Shown here piece by piece: positions 36,549 to 47,570 of a stretch of DNA of 64,000 nt. The position numbers and the translations under genes are program-made. The DNA is from Struthidea cinerea (Eukaryota > Chordata > Aves > Passeriformes > Corcoracidae), in assembly GCA_013397865.1 (NCBI GenBank), contig VZTI01004400.1, positions 3,430,815 to 3,494,814 of the forward strand, read 5' to 3'. Position 1 is the first letter of the stretch; the number at the start of each line of letters is the position of its first letter. The notes under the pieces are model-generated. The model had not been told where the DNA came from. It worked only from the letters and a program-made list of their open reading frames with translations, and made no database searches.

Positions 36549-38010
36549 CACAGCTGATTTGGGCAAAAGTCACACATTAAGAGTTACACTGAAGCAATTA
36601 TTTGCCAGTGGTTTGGAAATCAATGCTTGTTTAAAATATATTGATAAAAATAATTTAAACTCTTCATTACTATCATTTGAACCATTATCTTTTTTCTTCC
36701 TGTAACCTTGTATATACTATGAGAAGTAAATTAAGTGAACTCTAGAGGCGTCCTCTAACTTTGGATAGGTTTTATGATTCTGTGAGAATATACCAGCTAT
36801 ATTTCATTTCTCTTGAGGATTCTACTCTTGAGAAAATGGTTAAAAATTTTCCAACATAATTGGGCTTTCACTGGAAAATTAGGAGTTCATTTAAATAATT
36901 TATTTCACATAAAGTGTCTTTTTATGTAGAAATTTTCAACTTTACATTGTAAAGGCAAGAACTTCAAACCTGAGAACTTCAATTTCCAACACAAACTAAA
37001 ATAATTTAGTTTAACAATAGAACATCTTTGAAAAAAGCCTGTCAATTTGCAGTTTTAAATGAAAGAAAAACAAATTGTATATGGGCAAAATGCTATTTTC
37101 TAATAGTTATAGAGCTGACCTCTCCATTGAAGTTAATGGACCAGATCATAAGGTATTTATTCAGTATTCTCTTGGGAATTTCTCCAGTTTTCCACATGCA
37201 AATGCCAAATATCCGAATATTAAGTGTATGAACCTCTGAATATTACTTTCTGGAAACAGTAGTTGCTCAGCATTTATAAGTCCGTGTAACAAACTTCTTC
37301 ACCCATGGCTGACTATCATCAGATGATGAATGCTCATGCAGTTTTTCTCAAGCTGTGGGATGGAATAATACTGCAAGGCACATTTTTTTTCCGTGAAATA
37401 GTCTTCTCACAGAACTATGCTAAAGCTGAGCTACTCATTCTATATACAAGAGAATTGCACAGGCGATATTTCTGCTTTTGCTGATCCAGCAGGAAAGACA
37501 AGCAAAATGGCTCTCCTGGGTTAGAATCTGTCCAAAAGCAGCAGGGAATGTAAGGACAGGTCTCCTGTGCTTTGAGAAAGGAAGTTTCTGCTGGAGCTTG
37601 TACACTGCAGCCAAAGTTAATTAAGAGTCCAAAATCAACTTAGAAAATTAATAGCATGATTTTTTTAAAGCTTAGCTCTGCAGAAAAATTCTCTGATATA
37701 TCTGCAAGATTTTGTACAAACAAATATACACAAATGCAAGACAAGACATTATAACTTCAATAAAACTGTCACTGCCCAGCGGTTACCAAGATCGTGCTAG
37801 GTACCTTTCACAATGGATCAACATGCTCAGACAGCACCAAAAACAAGGAGCTGCAGCACAGAAACCCATACATGTGCATGCAAATGCAACACAAAAGAAA
37901 ATTCTGTGGAAATTCAGACACTTTTTTCTGCTAGCTGCATGTTCTTAGATTGACTTTTCAAATGCTCACATGCCAAAAATGAAAACAGGTGCCCAGCTGC
38001 TGAAGAGCAC
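36546..38010. other. Non-coding AT-rich stretch, no gene seen
   Basis: Mainly AT-rich unique-looking DNA. It includes a likely CR1 tail (36742-36788) and, near 37122-37146, the phrase CCATTGAAGTTAATGGACC, which recalls an old amniote repeat. Ends with the four bases GCAC that precede the LTR. Confidence 0.55.
36742..36788 (+). mobile_element. Short CR1 3'-terminal remnant
   Basis: CTCTAGAGGCGTCCTCTAAC followed by a TTTTATGATTCTGTGAGA-like end matches the last bases of a CR1 element on the + strand (CR1 elements end in ATTCTATGATTCTRT-type repeats). Only about 45 bp is recognisable. Confidence 0.5.
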
Positions 38011-38414
38011 TGTGGGGTTCAGTTTCAGTTTCAGTTTCAGAACATTGCTCCCCCACTCTTCCCCCTGCCCCCAGTCCTGGCCACTCCCTTGGGCTCTCCC
38101 TATTGGTTCCTGTATCCCAACCCTGTCCTTGTACCGCCCCTGAGTCCTGGGAAAAGGGCCCTGCAACCTGGCCACCAGGTCTCTCTCTACCTGAAGGGGC
38201 TGCATAGACCAGATGCAGCGATTAAACATCTTCTAACACCCCCATGGAGAGACCCTTCTCACCTCCTTCACCATCGCTGTGTTTGTAAGGCTGACAGCTG
38301 GCCAGAGCAAAAGTGGCTGAGCCATCCGAGATGGACTGTGGAAGGGCAGAGAAATTCTGCCCTGTCCTAGAAGCCTCAGCTGAGCTCCCAGGGAAAGCTG
38401 CAGCTTGCTGGACA
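38011..38414 (+). mobile_element. Solo LTR of an endogenous retrovirus (probable)
   Basis: A 404-bp block starts TGTGGGGTTC, ends GCTGGACA, and is flanked on both sides by GCAC (38007-38010 and 38415-38418), a 4-bp target duplication like that of gammaretrovirus-type ERVs. Inside are TTTCAG repeats near the 5' end, a C-rich U3, an inverted CCAAT box (ATTGG, 38102-38106), and an ATTAAA polyadenylation signal (38221-38226) followed by a pyrimidine-rich U5-like part. No internal retroviral genes adjoin it, so it is a solo LTR. Family not named. Confidence 0.65.
38221..38226 (+). terminator. Polyadenylation signal within the LTR
   Basis: ATTAAA about 210 bp into the 404-bp LTR, where the R region of a retroviral LTR would be expected. 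It supports + strand orientation of the LTR. Confidence 0.4.
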
Positions 38415-41400
38415 GCACCCAAGCGCTTACAACAGAACACTGGCAGAAGGGTGCTCTATAGAAGAGATGAGAACTTTGTGATTGTCACCTATGGATTTAT
38501 TGCTGTCAACAAGTATCATAAAGCCAACCTGTACTCACGCAGTAACAGGCTGTGCGAGTGGAACCATGGACCTCACTGTCATTTGGCACACTGCTGTTCA
38601 CTCCAGGCAACAGTCAGAGATTCCAGCAAGGGATGGTGAGTGCTTGCTGGGACGTACATGGACTTAGAATCCCCCCAGCACATCACCATCCCCACTTCTT
38701 CCCAATATCTCTCCAACAAAAACTTTCCAAAAGAGCAACCAGCTCAGCCACTCTAACAGAAAAACAATGCTATTAAAAGGGAAAAAAAAGCCCAAACAAT
38801 GTAGTCTGACTGCTTCACTCAAAAAATAAAAGATCAACCTCTATGGGTCTCATCTGTAGCTCTTTCTCAACCAGGTAACCCCACCACCTCTCTCGCTGAG
38901 TGACCACATGCTAGGGTTTTTCTGGTACAGTGCTGTGTTGAAGGCTTTGCGGTCCTCTGGGCAATATTTGTGTAATAATAATAATGGTGTTCTCTTGCAG
39001 GAAGCTCATTGTACAACACATGTCATTGGGTTCAACATTTCCCCTCCTGCCAGCACTTAACAGGGAGTATTTATGATATCAGAAAGTTGCTAGAGAAAGT
39101 TTGAAATAAGTAGATGGTGTAATCTGGCAACCAATTTCAGTCTTTTTGTGCTGTGATAGATTTAATAATTTATAAATCAGTGGCACGAACAAAGCGAGAA
39201 CCAAAACAGAACTACCCATTTCAAAAGTGTAAAGACAGTTAACCTTTAAACAGATGGATAATTCCAGACAGCACTGTAAAATTAATAGAGCCTAAACTGT
39301 AGGTCTCAAAGCTGCAGAATACATCTTGGGAGACCATGTTTTTGAGATCATCATAAATCAATTTTTTTCTTATCAGTCCCTTATGCATAAATCGACTACA
39401 AGGCCTGCTAGGTTATGAATATGTATGTCATGACATGACAACCAATCCAGTGCTCCAGTATCAAAAGTCCTGTGATCTTACTGCTTATACGGAACCATCA
39501 GCTTCTTCACATCATACAGAAACAGTCACAACAACAATATGAAGGCTGGACTGGGAAAAGGCAAGAAGAGGAGATTTTCTGCAGGGAAAATTTTAGTGAA
39601 TGAAAGCACAGAGTCTCTTAAGGAATCCCATTTCCATCTTTGCATTATTTGCAATTCTTTTCCTCATTAAATCATGTCTTTTCAGAGATATTTTACTTTC
39701 CCCATCTAAAATCTTCCAGCTTTGGCAAGGAGGAGAAGGCAAACAGTGAACTACAAGGAACTTGATGGCTTTTCCTGTCTTCATGGACATTCATCCCCTT
39801 CCATACAAAAGAACAAACCTGACCACACTCCAGGATAGTGTAAACACACACTCCACAAAAACACCAGGAACAAAAATTACTAGAAAAGCTATTGTTTTGC
39901 CTTGCCTTAAAAAGCACTATTGAAAACATATTTCGTAAAAGGATACATTTGTAAGTACAGGATATGATCAAAAACCAGAAAGAATGAGGGTTGGGATGGA
40001 AGTGAAGCTCAAAGAGTGATGTTACATGGCTGCCAGGCTCAGATATGCCAGTCCCTGGGAGACACTTTCATTAGCAATAGGGAAGATGCTGGCTGTGGAA
40101 TAAACATGAAACTTGATCTGATGATCTCTTGCCTTGATACCACATAGACCGCTGCTAATTATGAAGCTGCCTGACAAGAAAATAGTGCTCCGTATTTATA
40201 ACAACAGACAAAATCAGCCAATTTGTCATTTTAACTCCTGATATAACTTTGAATTTTCCATAAAAGCAGCAAGGAAATGAGGACCAGAGTTTACAGTTAA
40301 AAAAATAGAGAGGAACATATTTCTCTGGATTCCCAGAGGTCTTTGTATTTTTCCCTCATCCCACAATACTTCACTCTGGTCTCTGTAGGGATTACTTTTT
40401 ACTCCTTCAATCACACAGACATGGAGGCTATCACCCACAGTAACAGCAAGGCAGGGCAATACAGTGAAACCAGCCTGCTGTAAAACCAGTATAAAGCGAT
40501 AATGAACTGGTATCATCTGGAATTATGTCCTCACTTTCATTTGCTCCCATCTTGGGTAGGCAATGGGACTTTATGTGAACAAAGGCAAATAAAAGGACAT
40601 GGAACCAGGAGATGCGTCCTCACTTGAATATTAAACAAATGAGTATCAGCCAGCAACAAATGGGGGGTTTTCAGTCCTCCTTGATTTCACAGAAACACGG
40701 GCAGCATGCACAGAAGCAGTGCAATACTAGAGGTGACTTGCTCACTTTACACACAAAAAACTTATTTGAGCAGACACATGCTGAATAGAATATACAACAT
40801 AAAGCTTCTAAGCTATATGTGACCCACTTTTGCAGATATCTACTGCCTCTGAGTGCTCAGTATCACATTAACATAAATGCCATTAAGTTTTGGCCCTGTA
40901 TCATCTTTATTTTTTATAGATACATAATTATTGAGAAGAGGCTGTTAACTTTTTATAGACTTTAAATATAGTCTATCAGTTCTCTCTATCTCACTTTGTT
41001 TAAGGATTCACCCAGCAGAACAATTGTATTGCTGCCACATTGCTCTACTTCACAAAAAAATTATACTTCTGCTTCATGGAATGAGGAGAGATCCACTGTA
41101 CCCTCTCAGGTGCACAGGTGCCAGGTACACACAGAAATTGATACTGACTCATCGCAGACATGGGCACAGCCAACCCTTTAATTTAAGAAAGCTTGGCGCC
41201 TACTTTTAATGTATGTTATAACCTCGGTAGTTCTGCAACATCATAAAAATAATAAAGAGCAATGTCCCATGTCTAGAAACAGAAATTATTTCTATCTGAA
41301 TTTATGCATTCAGTGTAATTAATTCCCATTTTTTAGCCTTTTTTAACCAGGAAACAGTCACTCAGTTCCCGCAGGAGAAGATATTTTAAAAGCTTTTTTT

Positions 41401-42989
41401 CTAGTTTTTAGAAAAATTGAATTTGCTCTTCCATCTGATGATGGGACAGAGCAGAACTTTGCAGAGTGCTTAAGCACATTTTAATCCAATCATTTTATCT
41501 GGATTGCCCAAAAGACACACTCAGCATAATGTTTCACATGTACAAAAGATGAAACAAGGTCTAAACTACTACCTGTTTGATTTTTTTTTCTTTTTCCCAC
41601 AAAATAGGGAAGAATTACATTTAGTATATATTGTGCACAGAAAAGCTTACCTGAGATTTCCCTCCTGATACGGCCAGAAAATCCTTATTGGGGGAAAATG
41701 AACATGTCGGATGCTTAAAAAATAACTATGTATTTTAGATGCTACTTCAAAAAAATGTGGTATTTGACTTGCCACCACCTCCCCAAAACTATTATTTTTC
41801 CTGCTGGGTTTACTAGCTGAAATACCTCAGTGTTTTCACTGAGCATTACCATGTTTACAATAAAAAGAAAGCCCTACGGGAGTCTCATTTGATTTCATTG
41901 CACTGTTTATAAATTAACAAGAAATGGAGACTGTTCTGAATGGCAGAGACAAAGATAAGATACACACACATTGCGAATTTGTAATGGCAAAAACAAACTC
42001 ATCTCTGATGATAAACAAATCCCTGACCAGAGATGTCTGGTTCAGCCAAGGCCTCTGTATCCAAGACATAATGAGCGGTCACGGTGTGGTCTTTAAAACC
42101 TCAGGGCTCCTGCAGACAATGACTGAGGTTAAATCTTGCTGATTAAATCCCAATTTATTGATTGTACTTTTTATTGCTATCTGTGGAGGTGACTGGAAGC
42201 AGTAGCAAGCTGTAACTTGGAAGTACGGCGTTCTCACAGGTTTCGTGGTGCTGTATTGTAACTGCTTAATCAGTGCTGTGGTGGCCATACAGCATTATTG
42301 ACGCCAGCAATCAGAAATGCCGCTGCTCAGCCAGGGCACTGCTCCTCGTGAAACACTGGGGCCATGGACAGCAAAGAGCCACAGGCCGTGAGAACTCATC
42401 CATATTTTCTAACACCTGAGCACCTGCTGAGGAGCTCCACTGGGCAGCACCACCACCACAGCATTTCGTTAACCTGTGCTCTCCACCCAGCCATCCTCTA
42501 AATACATCTCTTTTTGAGGCAGCAGTTCAGGAGGCTGCTGGCTATGCATGGTGTCCTCAAATACCAAGGACTTTAATATTTTGTTACTTCGGACTCTGAC
42601 AAAGTGGTCCTGTGCCCTCAGTTTGTGAGGGTTTTGTGACCGGAAAAACTCTCTCAAAGTTTTGTGGTATTTCCATTTATCCTGAAACACAGGTTAACTC
42701 CCTTCTTAAGCATATTTACCTGAGCAACAGCTACAAGTCCTCACAGCGACCTCAGAAGAGATAAAATAGATAAATGTGCTCTTCACTTAAGCGTGTGCTG
42801 AAGTAGTCTCCTGAACTGGGCTAGGAATTGTGAAAAACCATAATTGTGTAAGACCTAGTTGCAAGTCTTCCCACAGTGATAAGGGTTGGACTATTACTTT
42901 CATTAATAGACACGAATTTCAAGTGATTTTAATCCTCCAGCATGTTGAAGAATTAGGAGTTTAATGTAAATGTTTGGTGTGAAACAGAA
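38415..42989. other. Non-coding stretch, no gene seen
   Basis: Open frames of 108 codons or fewer, none recognisable. A small candidate element at about 39115-39215 has ATTTAATAATTTATAAATCAG and GGCACGAACAAAGCGAGAACC. ATGTCATGACAT, a perfect 12-bp palindrome, lies at 39425-39436. AT-rich from 40900 to 41900. No further transposon is recognised. Confidence 0.55.
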
Positions 42990-43140
42990 TTGAGGAATTT
43001 GTGGTGAATTATTTATTCAGCTAATTTAGCCTCTTTTTCCGTTAATGAATTCTTTGCGTTTTTTATAAGTGCATTTGTTATTCCAACTTGTTTGACAAAA
43101 GATTTGTGTGAATCTGTTTCAGCTGGTGGTTTGTGAACAA
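42990..43140. promoter_or_regulatory. Candidate conserved element (short)
   Basis: Contains GTGGTGAATTATTTATTCAG, CTAATTTAGCC, TTTTTCCGTTAATGAATTC, TTTGCGTTTTTTATAAG and TTTGACAAAAG. Dense homeodomain cores with retained CpGs, non-repetitive. Confidence 0.3.
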
Positions 43141-43948
43141 GCTACTGACAAGGACTTTCTTCCCCTCATAGCTGCGTGAGCTGATGAACTGGGCACCTGA
43201 GGCTCCTGGTGCTACCGCTATCCCCAGACTGGTGACTAATGCTTTTCAGGTAGACATGTGGGAACTTGTGCAGAAAGAGGGCTTCATGGTAGGATGAAGA
43301 TTTAGGGAGAGAGATGAAGCTGCCCTTACCTTGCTTTCTGGTCAGTCAAGTCCCATCTTACTTTCAGAACTGGTCAGAGTAGGCTACACCTTCATAAGTA
43401 AAGCAATTTTTCAAGCATGCTACCTCGGCCAAAATGCTGTTGCTGCGTTTCAACAAATTAAAGGATATGAGCAGAGAGATCCAGCTGCTCAAAAGCTACA
43501 AATATAAAGTAATTTAGAAGCCTTTGACAGAGGCAGAGAGGCAAGAATTTCTGATAAAGACACAGCTGCAAACAGCTTCGAGCCTTGCAATAACACAAGG
43601 AATGTGTATCAATTTCTGTCGCTGCAAACATCGACTGCTGAAACTTAATACCAACCTCGCCTTTGTGGTGATGAAGAGATGACATTTCCATTTTATTGAT
43701 CTCACGGAGATGCAGTGCAGGAGGTGTCAAAGGGAGCTGGGCAGGGGGGCACTGCAGCCTGTGTTGAAGTACAACAGGTGTGTCCTGAGCCCACTGTGTG
43801 GGTTGGTCCCCAGAAAGCCGGGACAAGGCAAATCTCTTGCGGGGCTACACGTGCAGCTAAGGAAGAGAAACAAGATTCCAGTGGAAAACCAGACTTAACT
43901 ATAAGATCATTTGTGGATCTCACTATATAGAAGACCATTATATTCAAA
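43141..43948. other. Non-coding stretch, no gene seen
   Basis: A 122-codon minus frame (43458-43826) and a shorter overlapping minus frame match no known protein. GC rises near 43710-43860. The stretch ends at the CR1 3' terminus. Confidence 0.55.
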
Positions 43949-44330
43949 TAGAATCATAGAATGCTTCGGGTTGGAATCGACCTTGGGTTGTAAAGTCATC
44001 TAGTCCAAATTGACTGCCATGGGCAAGGACATCTTCAACTGGATCAGGTTGCTCAGAGTCCTGTCCACCCTACCCTTGAATGTTTCCAGGGATTGGGCAT
44101 CCACCACTTCTCTGGGCAATCTGTTCCTGTCCCTCACCATTCTCATGGCCAAGAATTTCTTCCTAATATCTAATCTAAACCTGCCCTCTTGTCCTGTTAC
44201 TACATGTCTTTGGAAAAAGTCCCTTCCATCTTTCTTGTAGGTCCCCTTTAGGTACTGAAAGACTCTTCCCAGAGTCTTCTGTCCTCTAGGCTGAACAATC
44301 CAAACTCTCTCAGCCTTTCCTCACAGCAGA
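43949..44330 (-). mobile_element. CR1 LINE 3'-end fragment with RT C-terminus
   Basis: The + strand starts TAGAATCATAGAATG, the reverse complement of the CR1 terminal repeat, so the element is on the minus strand with its 3' end at 43949. Read on the minus strand, 44187 down to about 44042 gives an uninterrupted frame containing RFRLDIRKKFLAMRMVRDRN and LPREVVDAQSLETFKGRVDR, typical of the C-terminus of CR1 ORF2. The rest to 44330 matches the upstream CR1 part with about a 25-bp deletion. 5'-truncated, not functional. Confidence 0.95.
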
Positions 44331-45429
44331 TATATCTACACATTTGTATTTAACATTTATGGCACAGTATATTGCAGTAACATACCCTAGGAAAAGTTGC
44401 AGCAGCTGAGCTCCTTTGGCCTTTATGAAATGACAAAACATGAAAATATTGTTTTAAGAGATACTAAGTGCAGATGATCTTAAATGCTGGGCCGAGTAAA
44501 ATTATCATCAGGGAGCACAACACTTGCTCTTCAAAGGACACATTCATAGGCCTCAGTTATCCAGATGTTCTGATTTTCAGCAATAGGAAGTACTGGGCTT
44601 GTCTTGGTGGTTAATTGCAAGGTCCAGCAAGACACTTTACAGCACTTCTTTAATTGCATCACAGTATTTGTCACATATATGGTATCAAAATTGCTGGCAC
44701 TGATATTTTTTCTTTTCTTCCTACAAGTTGATGATGTGTGAATAAAAGTGCTTCAGTTCTTTTAACACTGTCCAAGTCATGAAACAGAACACAAAAATAT
44801 TTTCAGCATATAAACTGAGGAAGGACCAGGAGCTGTTCATAAACATGTGCCTTTAATTTTGTTTCTGTCATACACTCTCCTTACACTTTGTAAGGTGATT
44901 TTATTCACAGAGTTAAATTGTTCAAAGGCACAAAATGAGGTGTCTGGGGGGAGGGAGGTTGATGTGTATTTCTCATGTCTGGTTCCTGCTTCAGGAGGGA
45001 GCTGCCTTCCACCTGTTGGAGTCCTCACTGAGCTCCTGTCAGGCCAAAGGCCCAAAAGCAAGGAAGAGAGTAAGGACTGAAGCATATTCCATAGATAAAA
45101 GTTAATCATGGAGTATTTTTTAGTGAAAAAATTTGACTCTATCCAGAAAAGAAAAATTTTGGTTTCCTTCGTAAAAAGAAAACGCTGAGAATTCTCATTT
45201 TATAGTGAAGAAAATGTTTATTTTACATCAAATGAAATGTTTTACTTGGCCACAAATTAAATTTTTCAGATTTTTTTTCTGTTTGCCTAAGGAAAAAAAA
45301 AGTTTCTTCAGACCAAGAAGAAAGACTTTTTCCCTCCAATATTGCAGTGCAGCCAGCCAACTGAAAAGTCAGTTATATGCATAGCTTTAGATAAAAGTAG
45401 CAACTTTTGGCCTTACTGGGCTACAGAAT
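44331..45429. other. Non-coding stretch, no gene seen
   Basis: Short overlapping frames on both strands at 44837-45109, unrecognised. From 45110 to 45310 the DNA is rich in A and T runs. Confidence 0.6.
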
Positions 45430-45466
45430 GAAAAATGAAAGAGATTTCATTTTTCCTGCATGCAGG
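45430..45466. repeat. Stem-loop abutting a 12-bp palindrome
   Basis: GAAAAATGAAA (45430-45440) and TTTCATTTTTC (45445-45455) pair perfectly over 11 bp with a 4-nt GAGA loop. The last C of that arm is also the first base of the perfect palindrome CCTGCATGCAGG (45455-45466). Two abutting dyads in 37 bp are unusual. Confidence 0.75.
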
Positions 45467-45603
45467 CAGGAAACAGCAATATGATTTTCCACTCCTTTAG
45501 CTGGGCCTTCTGACTCAGAAGAGAAACACTCTCACATAAGCTGTGGCAGAAACATCATCCCACAAGACACAGAAGTGACCTGCTTTCAGAGGGACCCATC
45601 AGA

Positions 45604-45622
45604 CCAGCAGATCATCTGCTGG
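45604..45622. repeat. 19-bp perfect palindrome
   Basis: CCAGCAGAT (45604-45612) and ATCTGCTGG (45614-45622) flank a single C. It includes the E-box CATCTG. A symmetric factor site is possible. Confidence 0.65.
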
Positions 45623-46046
45623 AAGGAAAAGGAGGCACAGGACTTGGGGGCATAGTAACAGAAGCAGGCAAATGGAGACCAAATGGAAGGAGTGTCCTTA
45701 AGAAGAACAGCAGCAGGGGATGTGAGCCCAGCAGCAGCAAAGGCAATTGTCTGGGGTGGCCAGTGTATGACAAATCCCAGCATCAGCTCCTGTGCTGGTT
45801 CCAGTGCCGTACTGTCACACATCTTGCTGATGCCTCCCCCAGTTGGAGGGAGAGCAACCCAGGGGCTCTGGCTCAGCAAAGGTGTGAATGCTCCTGGAGT
45901 CCTTATTGGCACCACTCACCTGGACACAGACCAGTAGCAATAGAAGAGAGGTTGTGATGCCAAAGTGGGTACTGGCAGACCCATTCCCAACGAAAACCTG
46001 ATCCTCTCTGCAAGATCTGCTATGCCAGAGTCCTACCTGCCTTCTA

Positions 46047-46071
46047 AGTAGATGTAGAGGTTGCATCTACT
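46047..46071. repeat. 8-bp-arm inverted repeat
   Basis: AGTAGATG (46047-46054) and CATCTACT (46064-46071) are perfect reverse complements around a 9-nt loop. Confidence 0.55.
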
Positions 46072-47369
46072 GCTGGCTTTTTCTATCATGCAACTTTTTT
46101 TGTGCTGGAAGGTGATTTGGATTCCTGAAATCCATCTGGGGGAGGCAAGCTGCTAATGAGTGAATGAGGTGTTAGGAAAAAGGCTCCTGCTTGTCCGTGT
46201 AGACACCCATCTGTCCAAGACACTGGATTCCATACTGCTCTCCAGTGGCTGACCTAGCACTGTGCAATGATGGAGTGGCATCCTTTTCAGTGGACATGCA
46301 CTCTTGCCTGGGCAGAAGCGAATTGTGGACACTTGGGAGCCAATTGCCACCTCCTGCCAGCTGCTACGGGTGGCTTCTATAATTTCAGGTATATTGGCAG
46401 CAAAAATAATTGCAAGGTGCTGTCTGTTAACTTGTCAACATCAAATTTCCTAGCCATGGAAGTGACGTGAATGAACTTAGCCCTGGGCTGGCACAGCCTC
46501 CGTTGTGTGCATGGTGCGACATAGAGAGTTGCCATAACTTCTCCAGAGTGTCCACGCTCCAGAGTAGTTTCCAGTGCATGCATCCTGCACCAGGCAAGAA
46601 TCACACCATGCTTTGTGTCATTCATTCTGATTCAGACACTCCAGTCCGCAGCCAGGGAACCTGCTGCGTGCACAGCCATAGCTGTGCCCGGGACAGCCCT
46701 TTCCATGCAGCCTCCAGCACACACACCTCCTCACTGCAGCAAGCTGCCCCCACCTCCTCTGATCACAAGCCAGGGTGGAAATGCCCTCCCGCTCTGGCAT
46801 CACCCTGTACACTCTGCTTCCGTGCAGCCAGGAATGGCAGGAGCTCACCCCACTGTGCTTTGCGTAGGCAGGAGCAAGGAGGAGGCATGGCAGGCATGCC
46901 ATCAGGTGGGCATGCTGGCAGCAGGGACCTTTCCTGCACCCAGGCCCAGAGAGGTCCCACATCTCACAGTAAAATAACCCGAAGGCACTCCTGCTCTTGC
47001 CACCTCGAGACCATGAAGGTTGCAGCCTCTATAAACCCAAGTGCCTGTAGTGGATGGAGTGGGAACCAAGTGCAGTTCAGCATCCAGGCCCAGGCTAATT
47101 CTGCAGGGAATAAATTTTCTTTTGAAGGTCCTGACAGAAACCATAAGCCCCTGCCCTATCTCACAGTATCTTCCCAGTGGCTGCAAGTGTTTGCCTCAAT
47201 GTTCAAAGCTATCTCGGTTTTGCTTAACAGCTCTCTAGAAGCGTGAAAAGAAGGACCTCCCTGTCTTGAAACCTGAGAGGAGAAGACAAGACTCTTTCAG
47301 GCTGTGTTATTCTTCCTCAGGAATCCAAATCACCGAAGAGGTGATTTTTAAACCAGGCAAGACTTAATT

Positions 47370-47570
47370 TCTGAATTATGTTGTGTAAAGTACTCGAAAC
47401 ATAAAAGTATCTCTCTAATGTGCCACTACAATGAGTATGTAAAGTACAATATTTGCAATAATTTATCAGGAGGTCAGTTGAGCTGATAAAGCCTGAGACA
47501 ACTTATGAAAATACCTAAAAAGGAAAATTTATATTTTTTTCCAGTCATGGATATAATAAGCATATTTTCC
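47370..47570. promoter_or_regulatory. Candidate conserved element (weak)
   Basis: AT-rich, non-repetitive, with GAATTATGTTGTG, TACTCGAAAC, CAATATTTGCAATAATTTATC and GGATATAATAAGC. Texture only. Confidence 0.2.

Larger units (their letters stand above)
45467..47369. other. GC-richer patch with the longest open frame; no gene called
   Basis: Higher GC than neighbours, especially 46600-46980, so many frames are open on both strands. The longest is 46467-47246 (+, 259 codons), rich in Cys, His, Ser and Pro, with no recognisable domain, signal peptide or membrane segment. Nothing indicates splicing or a promoter. Also holds a 19-bp palindrome at 45604-45622, an 8-bp-arm inverted repeat at 46047-46071, and GCATGCC / GGCATGC arms near 46889-46911. 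Confidence 0.5.

Noticed and set aside
36293..36705. Frames across the N gap with Lys or Phe runs
   Set aside because: They arise from the poly-A tract and unknown bases.
38160..38185. CTCF site at GGCCACCAGGTC
   Set aside because: The 3' half of the core does not match, and it lies inside the LTR.
43458..43947. 122-codon minus frame next to the CR1 copy
   Set aside because: Not part of CR1 ORF2 and not like any known protein.
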